Source: an uncultured Caryophanales bacterium
Lineage (GTDB): Bacteria; Bacillota_I; Bacilli_A; RFN20; CAG-449
Reading direction: 5' to 3'
NCBI GenBank assembly: GCA_945873815.1
Contig: CAMCEE010000005.1
Span: 1 to 64,000, forward strand
Length of the DNA: 64,000 nt
The position numbers and the translations under genes were made by a program. Below the pieces are notes generated by a model. It was not told the DNA's origin and made no database searches. It was given only the letters and a program-made list of their open reading frames with translations. Shown here in pieces: positions 43,929-54,900 of the stretch (its first letter is position 1; each line of letters opens with the position of its first letter).

Positions 43929-45488
43929 ATGAAAAAACTAAGAGTTACATTCGTAGTTATCGGATTGTCTTTTATGTTGCTTATTATCTCTATTTTACAT
44001 CAACTAAACGTTAATGGAATCAATGGTATTAGGATTTCAGATAATGCCTTTAAATACGTCCTTATGGGACTTATGATTGGTATCATCATATTCCTTGTTA
44101 TATTTAATATTTTATTGAATAAATCGACAAGAGATGATTTTAAACGCGTAAGCAATGAATATCTTGGTGTTGATTTTACTGAAGAAGTTGAGGAACCTTC
44201 AACTGAAGAAATCGCACCAAAAAGAAAAAAGATTACTATTTATAATCCTAGTGGAGGTCAAGTTTCAGCTTATATTGGTGGTAGTAGTGGAATTAATGGA
44301 CCAACTTCATCATCTTATTTTGATACTACTAGCGAAAATGAAGTATCAAATGATCATTCAGATGATGGAGAAGAGAATGAGGATGATATCATCAATAGTG
44401 AAGATGGCTCATCTAGATTCTATATGCTATCTCAAATCGATCAAAAAATGGAATTTAAAACTCCTGTTAAATATGATAAATCGATGAATTTAAAAGAGAT
44501 TTGCGATGATTTTAGAAACTTCGCTTGCAATAGATTGAAACTCTATTACGATATTGAAGATATTAGAAGATTCATCGGTGGATTATCCGTTACAAAACTT
44601 ATCATCCTTCAAGGTATGTCAGGTACTGGTAAAACTTCCTTAGCTTATGCTTTTGGTGAATATCTAGATAATAAAACAACCGTTATCCCTATTCAACCGA
44701 TGTGGAAAGAAAGAACGGATTTAATTGGGTATTATAATGAATTCACAAAGAAGTTCAATGAGACGACCTTATTATATAAGATGTATGAAGCTAATTATAA
44801 TGATGATATTTATATTACCGTATTAGATGAAATGAATATCGCAAGAGTTGAATACTATTTTGCAGAATTCCTATCACTTTTGGAATTACCAAATCCAGAT
44901 GGAAGAAACCTCGATGTAGTTGCAGATAAATGGAGCAATGATCCTAAGTTACTACGAGAAGGAAAATTGAGATTGCCGATCAATATGTGGTTTATTGGAA
45001 CTGCGAATAACGATGACTCTACATTTGCAATTTCCGATAAGGTATACGATAGAGCAATGGTATTAAATCTTGATAAGAAGGCAGTACCATTTGAAGCACC
45101 TTATGTAGAATCAAAGAGGATTTCATCAAGTTACTTATATCAATTGATGAATGATGCACAAAAGGAATATTCAATATCTGATCGTAATTTAAGAAGAATT
45201 AGGGAATTAGATAAATTCATGATCGAGAAATTCCATTTAACATTTGGTAACCGTATTATGAAACAAATTAGAGTATACGTTCCAGTGTTAGTCGCATGTG
45301 GAGGAACGGAATTAGAGGCAATCGATGATATACTTGCAAGAAAAGTATTTAGGAAATTGGAATCTAAGAATCCAGTATATGTAAAACAAATGGCAGAATC
45401 TGTATGTTCGTATCTAGATGAATTATTTGGAACAGATAAATTGCCATTATGTAAAGAAGTCATTCGACTTATCGAACAAAATGTATAG
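43929..45488 (+). CDS. Membrane-anchored McrB/MoxR-type AAA+ ATPase, copy 2
   Basis: 519 residues from the ATG at 43929, behind GGGGGTGG (a GTG at 43920 is in frame but overlaps the ribosome site). Two membrane helices at about 5–24 and 40–60 replace the single helix of copy 1; a Ser/Gly-rich linker follows. The AAA+ part has Walker A near 229–236, then Walker B, sensor 1 and Asp-Arg exactly as in copy 1; the last ~370 residues are identical. Distinct anchors on one ATPase domain suggest either a mixed hexamer or two rings for different membrane partners. Confidence 0.8.
   Translation: MKKLRVTFVVIGLSFMLLIISILHQLNVNGINGIRISDNAFKYVLMGLMIGIIIFLVIFNILLNKSTRDDFKRVSNEYLGVDFTEEVEEPSTEEIAPKRKKITIYNPSGGQVSAYIGGSSGINGPTSSSYFDTTSENEVSNDHSDDGEENEDDIINSEDGSSRFYMLSQIDQKMEFKTPVKYDKSMNLKEICDDFRNFACNRLKLYYDIEDIRRFIGGLSVTKLIILQGMSGTGKTSLAYAFGEYLDNKTTVIPIQPMWKERTDLIGYYNEFTKKFNETTLLYKMYEANYNDDIYITVLDEMNIARVEYYFAEFLSLLELPNPDGRNLDVVADKWSNDPKLLREGKLRLPINMWFIGTANNDDSTFAISDKVYDRAMVLNLDKKAVPFEAPYVESKRISSSYLYQLMNDAQKEYSISDRNLRRIRELDKFMIEKFHLTFGNRIMKQIRVYVPVLVACGGTELEAIDDILARKVFRKLESKNPVYVKQMAESVCSYLDELFGTDKLPLCKEVIRLIEQNV
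44382..45484 (+). repeat. 1.1-kb near-identical direct repeat, copy 2
   Basis: Second copy of the AAA+ coding block; see 40744–41846. The repeats start within the acidic linker (shared EDDIINSEDGSSRF) and end at the last codon, so the repeat matches the ATPase domain almost exactly. Confidence 0.95.
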
Positions 45489-45503
45489 AGAGGAGGAAAA
45501 AAC

Positions 45504-48500
45504 ATGAAAATAAAATCATTTATATTAATTATTGGTTCATTGCTTATATGTGCAATATCATCTATTGCTACATATTTAGGTTTATCTTCCGCTGGTATCA
45601 TTAAAGGAGATAAGATCGATTTGATTTATTCGTTAAAAGATTATTCTGCTGAATATAATGGAGAAACGATTACAGCAAATGAAGAAATTTGTCCATTTGA
45701 ATTAATAGAAGGGAAACTTCTTAATGGACATTCTGAATATTTTGTTTATTCTGGTTCTTTACAAAATGTTGGAGAGACAAAAGTTCATGCTTCAGTGAAG
45801 ATTCTTGATAAAGATGGGTATGATGTTTCTAACGAATATACGATTAGAGTAAATCCTTCTAAATTAACGATTACTGAAAGAGAGATATTAGTTGCAATTG
45901 ATTCAACGAAAATAGAATATAGTGGTTCTGATATTATTGCAGGTGACAATTTAATTGTCATCACAAAAGGTGCTTTAGCTCAAGGAGACCGTATTGTTCC
46001 TTCATTATCATTTAATGAAGATCGTACTGGTATTGATGTTGATGCTAAAGTTTATGACGTTTTTGGAACAAATAAAACGAATAATTATAAGATTTCTTTT
46101 GATGAAAATAATAGTTCTGTTGAACTTGCTAGACTTCCTTTATTAATTGAACCGATTTCAACATCGAAAGTATATGATGGAAAACCATTGAATTTTTCAG
46201 AATATCGTATTAAAAATGGTACATTATTGACTGGTCATCATTTAGAAATTGATTATGGTGATGGTATTGTTAACGTTGATGATTCAGGTACAAACTATAA
46301 GATTAGAAATGCATATGTATTTGATGAAAATGGAACAAATGTATCCGATATGTATAATATCGATATTAAATCGACAGCTAATCTAACGATTAGACCTGTT
46401 ACTATTCCTGTTAAAGTGAATGCACTTCAAAAAACGTACGATGGAAAAGGTTTTGACTCTGATCAAATCGCTAAAGATAAAATATTTTCAAGTTCAATTC
46501 CAGATGAATTGAAAGAGAATGGATTCTATATTGAATTAATAAACTATAATACTATTGTTGATATTTTAAGTGGATATAGTAGCGTTAATAGAAGCGAATT
46601 TAATTGTAAATTTGAACTTAGAAATGATAATTTCATAGTAAATTCTTCAAACTATAATATTGAAGTTACAAATAATTCATATGAAGTAGTTCCTTGTGTA
46701 GTTCATATTGTTTTTAAGGATCTTGGAACATTAGAATATCAATCAGAAGGATTAGATATTGATAGTCCTTTAGATGTTATTACGAATTTCTTCCTAGAGA
46801 ATAATAGTAGTGCACAAGCAAATGATGAATTTAATAATTTAACGATTGCGTTTGAAGATGAAAACAATGCGATTTCATATTTCAAGAACTTGTCATCAAT
46901 CGGTGATCATTTCTATACAGTGAATTTAGCATTATTAGATAAAAATGGTAACAAAAACAATAATTTTAGAATTGTATATGATAATCGAGGAAGAATTATT
47001 ATTACAAAGATTAAGATGAATATTGTAGGACTTTCTGGGGAATTACAATATAATGGAGAAGAACAAAGTTTAACTGTTGATGAGAGTGGCAAAAGTTATG
47101 AAACTTATTCAGGTAACCTTCTAAATGGTCACGAAATCAAGATTACATATAATGATAAATTAAAGTCTATTGGTACGAAAGTATGTAGTAATTCGGTGTA
47201 TAAAATCGTTGAAAAAACTGGCTTAAAAAGAGATGTAACAGATCAATATTATGATATTAATTTTATTCCTGGTGAATTAACTATAGTTCCTAAAGAAATT
47301 ACAGTAATGTATAATGGTTCATCTAATGAAGTTGAATTAACTTATGGTGATTCAATTAATCTTAGTGATTATATGCCACTTTACTCGACTGGCTGGATTA
47401 AAGGCGAAAAAATATCCGTTCGATATACCCCTACTTCGAATTATGAACAATTTGATCCAGTTGGTGTTTATAATGTATTTTATAGTGGTGCGATAGCAGC
47501 AGATGATAGTAAACAATATATATTGGAAAACTATGTTTTTAATTATGTTCCACTTGTATTAAATGTTGTTCAAAAAGAAGTTGAATTAATTTGGGGAAAT
47601 ATTAATCTAACCTATAATGGAAAGGTTCAAAAACCAACATGTGAGGTTAAAGGAATCTTTGATCATGATGAATGTTTCCTTATCACTTCAGAAGGTAATA
47701 TTAACGCTTGTGAAACTGGGACAAATTATGAAGTGGAAGCGATTAGATTATCAAATTCGAATTATAAGCTTCCGCTAGAGACAAAGAAGACTTATGTCAT
47801 CAATAAAGTAGAATTAGTATTAAAAGCAAATGATAATACGATTGTTTTTGGTGAAGAAGCTAAGCATAATGGATACACAATAACTGGATTCGTTAATGGT
47901 GAAGATGAATCATATATTGAGAATTTAAGCTCTTTATCATATTCTTATTCTACTAATCCTGATCCTTTCGAACCAAGAGATATTGTGATTACTGAAAATC
48001 CTGATTTGAAATTGACTGCGACAAATTATACGTTTAAACCTTTCCAAAAAGGTACTTTATATACGATTAAAACTTCTCTTAAAGTTAAACTTATTAATGC
48101 CGAGTTAGAATATGGAGAAGATTTGACTCCTGAAAAACTTTCTGAATATTATGAAAATGGTCAATTAGTAATCGATGGATTCAAGGAAGAGAGTCATAAG
48201 GATATGATTGTTTTCTCTTCGGCATCCTACATTTCTAATTATGCCCCTGGAAAAGCGATAGGTTCTTATCGTGTGACACTTCAAAACTTAACAGCAACTA
48301 TTGGAGAATTTTCATATTATGATTTTGAATATATAGAAAGCACTATTACTGTAAATGCAAGAACAATTGAAGTAATGTATCAAAATTTTGATCCAAATAA
48401 TATTACTTACTCGGGAAAAAATCTAACAATTCAAGGAACTAACTTCACAACTGGTCCTAAAGAATTATTTATAAATGATAGTTTTAAAACACTAAATTTG

Positions 48501-48959
48501 GATAATGTATTTACTTTAAATTCAAATAGTTATGCAGTTAAGCCGGTTATTGTTGATAATAATGGCAATGATGTTACTAATAACTATGAAATGAGTACTG
48601 CTGCATTAACTATACAAACTTCATCAGGTGTAACTCCGTTGGTAGTTAATGTCGAATATGTCATTAAACAATTCACGTATTATGATGGGATATTTGATTT
48701 ATTCAGTAATCCTACATATGGTAATAAACTAGTTAAGATAAATTCCGAATTAGCTCCTGGTGATCGTATTGCTTCGTATAGTGCAATTTTAACTGAATCA
48801 ACAGATGAAACTGCAGAAGGAGTAGTGATTTATAATCTTCTTCTTGTTGATTTGATTATTGTTAATGAAAATGGAGAGGAGATTCAAGATCGTTATTATG
48901 AAACTCCAGGAGATCCAATTATTGGTAAAATCATTATTACAAATTGCCCATCTTCATAA
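45504..48959 (+). CDS. Secreted or membrane-anchored MBG/YDG-repeat surface protein
   Basis: 1151 residues. A hydrophobic segment at about 5–30 after MKIK acts as signal or signal-anchor; no clear cleavage site and no LPXTG at the C-terminus (ends ITNCPSS). The rest is about a dozen ~90-residue beta units, each with a Y-D/N-G-like strand (KVYDGKPL, KTYDGKGF, LQYNGEEQ, LTYNGKVQ, ITYSGKNL) and often a closing NVGxYxVxxxxL-type strand. These match MBG/YDG-type Ig-like domains of bacterial adhesins. It is likely a shorter partner or base of the giant protein that follows. The ATG follows GAGGAGG, 15 nt after the second ATPase. Confidence 0.75.
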   Translation: MKIKSFILIIGSLLICAISSIATYLGLSSAGIIKGDKIDLIYSLKDYSAEYNGETITANEEICPFELIEGKLLNGHSEYFVYSGSLQNVGETKVHASVKILDKDGYDVSNEYTIRVNPSKLTITEREILVAIDSTKIEYSGSDIIAGDNLIVITKGALAQGDRIVPSLSFNEDRTGIDVDAKVYDVFGTNKTNNYKISFDENNSSVELARLPLLIEPISTSKVYDGKPLNFSEYRIKNGTLLTGHHLEIDYGDGIVNVDDSGTNYKIRNAYVFDENGTNVSDMYNIDIKSTANLTIRPVTIPVKVNALQKTYDGKGFDSDQIAKDKIFSSSIPDELKENGFYIELINYNTIVDILSGYSSVNRSEFNCKFELRNDNFIVNSSNYNIEVTNNSYEVVPCVVHIVFKDLGTLEYQSEGLDIDSPLDVITNFFLENNSSAQANDEFNNLTIAFEDENNAISYFKNLSSIGDHFYTVNLALLDKNGNKNNNFRIVYDNRGRIIITKIKMNIVGLSGELQYNGEEQSLTVDESGKSYETYSGNLLNGHEIKITYNDKLKSIGTKVCSNSVYKIVEKTGLKRDVTDQYYDINFIPGELTIVPKEITVMYNGSSNEVELTYGDSINLSDYMPLYSTGWIKGEKISVRYTPTSNYEQFDPVGVYNVFYSGAIAADDSKQYILENYVFNYVPLVLNVVQKEVELIWGNINLTYNGKVQKPTCEVKGIFDHDECFLITSEGNINACETGTNYEVEAIRLSNSNYKLPLETKKTYVINKVELVLKANDNTIVFGEEAKHNGYTITGFVNGEDESYIENLSSLSYSYSTNPDPFEPRDIVITENPDLKLTATNYTFKPFQKGTLYTIKTSLKVKLINAELEYGEDLTPEKLSEYYENGQLVIDGFKEESHKDMIVFSSASYISNYAPGKAIGSYRVTLQNLTATIGEFSYYDFEYIESTITVNARTIEVMYQNFDPNNITYSGKNLTIQGTNFTTGPKELFINDSFKTLNLDNVFTLNSNSYAVKPVIVDNNGNDVTNNYEMSTAALTIQTSSGVTPLVVNVEYVIKQFTYYDGIFDLFSNPTYGNKLVKINSELAPGDRIASYSAILTESTDETAEGVVIYNLLLVDLIIVNENGEEIQDRYYETPGDPIIGKIIITNCPSS

Positions 48960-48989
48960 TAGATTATAAAAAAAAGAAAGGAGGATTCT

Positions 48990-51900
48990 ATGTCATCGTA
49001 CGATTCTTATGTGAGTAAGATAGAAAAGATAGCAAAAGTGAAAAATTTTGTGGTTAAACACAAGATTCCTTTCATCGTGGGAGCAGGAATTGTTGCAGCA
49101 CTCACTACTTCTTTTGTATCTACTAAAGGAATCATTGTTCAAGATATAGTTCTTCCTGACAAAATCGTTTATGGTAGTGATTTTGAGTTTGAAAAAGAAG
49201 CTATTGGTTTATTTGGCTCAGAAATATATTACGAATATCGATTAGAAGGAGAAGATTGGTCGACTCAAAAACCTTTAAAACCTGGACATTATAATGTAAG
49301 AGCAGTTTCAACAAACTCTTTTGGTGGAAAGATATATGGTAATGAAGTATCTTTTGAGATTGGAAGAAAAGACATCACATTTGTGATTAATGATAGTATT
49401 ATCCCATATGGAGATTATGAAAATATCTCGTATTCGATTTATGATGGTACTCCTGATGATAAAGATATCTATTCTAAGGGTTTAGTTGGAAGCGATTCTA
49501 TCTATACTATTGATTTTGAATTCGAAGATACGTCAAAAAATTCGACGATGTGTAGAGTAGAACAAGAATCTGTAACAATTATTAACCAAGATGGAAATGA
49601 TGTTAGTGCTCTATATAAAGTTCATACTGTTTATAAAGATATTACATTTGCAAAACGTGATATCGTTCTTGAACCAGAATTAGTTAATAAAGTATATGAT
49701 GGAACACCAATTGAATATAATAATGAATATACTTCTAGCACTGCGAAAGATATCGCAAAAGGCGATACATTAACAATTTATACATCGATAGAAGATAAAA
49801 ATGGAGATGAATTAGAAGAACTTCCAATTGAAGCGGGATCTTATTTGAATTCTATAGATAGTTTTAAGATTGTTAATAGTAAAGGTGATGATGTCACTGT
49901 TAATTACAATATCAAATATAAACCTAATTATTTAGTTATTTCAAAACGTGATATCACTATTCAAGCGGGAAGTAGTGAAAGAGTATATGATGGAACAACT
50001 CTTTCTAATTATGATTATGAAAGTATTGTTTCAGGATCATTAGTTGAAAATGAATACATCGTATATGATTCATCTAAAGAAACAGAATTTCCATCGATGA
50101 AAGATGTATATTATGTTGATGGATTAGTTTCTTCGATTGAAAATAAGATTAAATATCTAATTACTGATGGAACAAAAGATAAATCTAAAAACTATAATAT
50201 TACTGTTTTACCAGGAGAATTAAAGATTCTTCCTCTTGAATTAAATATTACTCCACTTGAACAAGAATCTTTTGTTTATAATGGTGAAAAAGTTGAATAC
50301 AGTAAAGAAAAGAATAATTTCCATGAGGTTAATGGAGTATCTTTGCCAGAAGGTGTTGAACTTAATGTTAAAGTATATTATGAACTTTATGATGATCTTG
50401 AGTTGTTTTCACCTCTTGATTCTGTGATGGATGCTGGTCCTTATGCGATTAATATTAAATCATATTCTATAATTAATGATCTTGAATCAAATTATATAAT
50501 AAATACTATGCCAACATATTTTGATATATATAAACGTGATGTAACCGTTTCTATTATCAATCTAGATGATTGTGAGTATGATGGAAATGGTTTTGCGTAT
50601 GATGGTTTATCGTATAATATTACATCTCCTTTAGGTTTTGTTGATGGAGAAAAAATCAAAGTTATTGCAAAATATAGTGCGGATGGAGTAAATTTTTCCA
50701 CTTCTCAACCAAGAAATGCTGGAACTTATTATGTAAAATTAGATTCTTTTGAGTTTATGTTAAATGCAAAAGAAAAGAATTATAATATTACCCTATTAGA
50801 TACAATTGAAGAATTTGATATCCTTCCTAGAACTATTTCAATATATGCAAATAGCTTGCCTAATGCAATTTACAATAAAACCATTCAAGATACGTATGAC
50901 AAAAATTCATTATTATATGATAAGGGTTCAAAAACAATTGTAACAGAAGATAAATTCAGTGTTTCCGTTGATTATCGTTATCTTGATGGAAATATAGAAA
51001 TATTACAAAATCCTAAGAATGCTGGTGATTATCGAATTTATATTTCTAGCATTAATTTTGAAGATGAAATCAATGCAGGAAACTATAATATCTTATATTC
51101 TAAAGGTAAATATGGGGAATATAGAATTGAACCTAGAAGCGTTTATATAAAAGCAAATGATATGGAATCTATCATTTATGATGGAAATAATCATTCGGAA
51201 TATGATAGTACTTCATATACACTATTGAATGATACTTCTTTTGTTGAGGGAGATGGTGTTCTTGTTTCTCCAAAATTCTATTTAGAGAACAAAGTTGATG
51301 ACGCTAATAATGTAATTGAACCTAGAAATGCAGGTACTTATTATATTTTCATTGATTCCTTTGAATATACAAATGAGACGATGAATGGAAACTATTCAGT
51401 TATAATCAATGATTTAGAAGGAACTGGTGGTATTTTTACCATTAATAAACGTAAAGTAACGATTAAAGCAGTTGATGTTGAATCGAGTGTTTATAATGGA
51501 AAAATACAAGATTATTACGATATTAATGATTATACATACGAGAATGATTCTTTAGAAATCGTTGATAAAGCAACTGTATCATACCGTTATATAAATGATG
51601 AAAACAACGATGCTATAACACTTAATGCATATAAATATGGTATCTTACTAAATGGTATAAGTTTTGAAGATGAGAATAATTTAAATAACTATATCATTAA
51701 TTATTCAACTGAAAAAGGATGGTATGAAATCTTAAAGAAAGATCTATTGATTACTTCAGTTGATAAGGAAATAATTTATGGACAAGAGTTCGTTGATAAA
51801 GAAGTATCATATACTGGATTTGTTGAAGGAGAAGATGAAAGCGTCTTAAATGGTACTTTATCAATCAGTACTTCTTATAATAAATATGATAATGTCGGGT

Positions 51901-54900
51901 CATATCCTATTATTTCTTCAGGTTTAATGGGAGATAATTACGATATTACATATGAAGAGGGATTATTAACTGTTTCTAAAGCAACATTAGTTAATAAGAC
52001 TGAGAATCTAGATATTGTGTATGATGGAAAAGAACATTTCTTGACCTTTGAATTTGATGGTCTTGTTTCTAAAAATTCTGATTATCCTTCTGATAGAATA
52101 GAGGAATTAGATCAAATTATAAATATTTCACTTGATGGAAGTTCGTATTCTACAGAATATGAAATGTTTAAGAATGCCTGTGAGATTACAACGATTTATT
52201 ATATCTTATCATTTAGAAATTATAAAGATATTAATTCATCTAATACCATTAAAATCAATAAGCGTGATTTAACGATTAAAGCAAGTGATAAAACAATTAC
52301 ATTTGGTGAAGAATTTACTCTTTCTGAATATGAAGCAACTGGATGGGCAGAAGGGGAAGATATTTCTGTACTTGAGGGAAAACTATCCTTTGTTGTAAAT
52401 TATAATCAATTTGATGATATTGACCCATCAACGGACTATAAGATTTATGTCGAAGGATGTACATCTAATAACTATAACATTGAATACGTTCCTGGAAGAT
52501 TGACAATCTTAAAAGCTACATTAACTGATGCTTCTATGAATTATGAAGGAACATATGATGGCAATGAACATGGAATCCTTATTAGTGCAGTTGGTTTCCT
52601 AAAAGGTGAAATCTTTAGTGAGGTTGCAACGATAAAATATTCATTAGTAGAAGATGGTGAATATACTTCAGAAAATATTAAATTAATAAATCATACTCCT
52701 GATCCAGTTGTTGTTTACTATATCATTACGTTTGCAAACTATAATGATATTAGAGACTTTAAAACGATTAAGATTAACAAAGCAATTTTAACTGTTACTC
52801 CAAAAGAACATACGATTCAATATGGTGAGGAACCTTCAAATGATGGATTATCATTTAGAGGATTTGTTAACGATACAGAAGATGAATCATTATTATCGAT
52901 TTCTTCAGCGGTATATTCGTATTCATATACAAAATATGATGACGTTGGAGATTATGAGATTAGCGTTTCTAATATTCCTGATACATTGAATTATCATATT
53001 GTATATGAAAAGGGAATATTGCACGTTATCCCACGTTTTGTTGATGTTATTTGGGGCTCTACAACATTAACATATAATGGTAAGGTTCAAGCTCCAAGCG
53101 CAAGTGTTGTTACTTGTAATGAAGATGAATGTATTGTTACATTGAACATTCCTTCTACAAATAAAGATGTTAATGATAATGTAGGTGATCCAAAATATAT
53201 TGCTTATGCTGTTTCGTTATCTAATCCTAACTATCAATTAGGCGAAAATACATCTATTGAATATATTATTACAAAAGCACAATTAGATATTTCCCCATCC
53301 GAAAAGAGAATTGAATATGGTAAAGATTTTGATTTAAGTGATGTACACTTACTCTTTAATGGATTTGTCAATAACGAAGATATCAATGTTTTAGATATTG
53401 TCGATGTTGAAGATAAATTCTATACTAACTATGTTAAATTCGCTCCAGTTGAAGATTCATTGACTCATGAAGAAATCCTTTATTATATTGAAATTTATGA
53501 TGGATGGATTAGTGCTAAAAACTATAGTATTACATTTAAAACTTCGAGATTATATGTTTCAAAAGCTGAATTAATAGATGAATCAAAAGGATATGAAGGC
53601 GTATATGATGGATGTGATCATTCGATTACTTTGAAATTTTCTAAATTTTTGAATGATGATTCGGAAGCAACACAAAAGCAAATCGTATCATATAAACTTG
53701 AAGGTGATACATCTTATGATCTCGATAACCCAATGATTAAGAATTATACAGGCGAAGAGGGAATCAAGGTTTATTATAGAGTTACCTTTATTAATTATAA
53801 AACAATCGAAAGTTATAAAACCGTTATTATTAAACAAAAATCTATTACAATAACTGCTAATGATTGCTCTATTTCTTACGGTAGTAATGCGATGAATAAT
53901 GGAGTAAGAGTTAATGAAGATGATTTAGTTGTAGTTAATGGAATAAGAGAAACAATTGAAGTACATTTGAATAATCTAGAGGGTTTATCATTTACATATT
54001 TTTATAATACATTCGACAACGTTGGAACTTATGATATTATTCCTTCTGGTTTATCATCCTTAAATAATAATTATAAATTTGTTTATGTAAATGGTAAATT
54101 GAATGTTGTCCAAAAAGAAATCGACGTTATTTGGGATGAAAATGATTCATTATCATATAATGGTTTATCACAAATTATTAATGTATCTATTTTAGGACTT
54201 GTAAATTCTGATACATGTGATGTCTTATTTAGCAATAATAGTTATGGAATTGAAGTAAATTCTTATACTGCAAAGATTATCGGTATATCAAATGATAATT
54301 ATTGTCTTAAACCATCTCAAGTAACGGAGAAAGTTTATAATATTATTAAGGCTAACTTAATAATTAAAGCAAATGATGTTTCAATCACTTATGGTGAAGA
54401 TCCAGAAAGTGCTTTTGATATGGAAAATGGCGTCACATATGAGGGATTTGTAAACGGGGAGGATCAAACTGTTCTTTCGGGAACCTTGGTTCTTTCTACG
54501 ATAGATTATAATAGATATGATGATGTAGGTACTTATAAGATTATACCTTCTGGACTAACCAGTTCAAATTATGAAATCGTATATAAGGAAGGCGATTTTG
54601 TTGTTAATCAATTAGAGGCAACCATTTCTTGGAGTGAAAATGATGAATTTACATACGATGGAAATGAACATTGTATTGAGGCAGTAATCTCAAATCCTGT
54701 TAATGGTGATGAATGTTCTTTAACTATTGAAGGAAAGAAGAAAAATGCAGGTACTTATGTCGCAACTGCGATTGCTATAGTCGGGGCAAAGAGTAAAAAC
54801 TATAAACTTCCAAGTAATGTTACTGCAAGTTTTACGATTTTAAAGAAAGAACTTATTGATAAAACTGAAAACTTAGAATTTGTATATGATGGAGATAACC

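Noticed and set aside
40744-45484. Assembly artefact behind the 1.1-kb repeat
   Set aside because: The flanks differ fully, both genes are intact and in frame, and the copies carry distinct silent changes; still worth a long-read check.
40363-45488. A McrBC-type restriction system
   Set aside because: The ATPases and a DUF2357-like partner are present, but no nuclease domain or DNA-recognition domain is seen, and the ATPases carry membrane helices.
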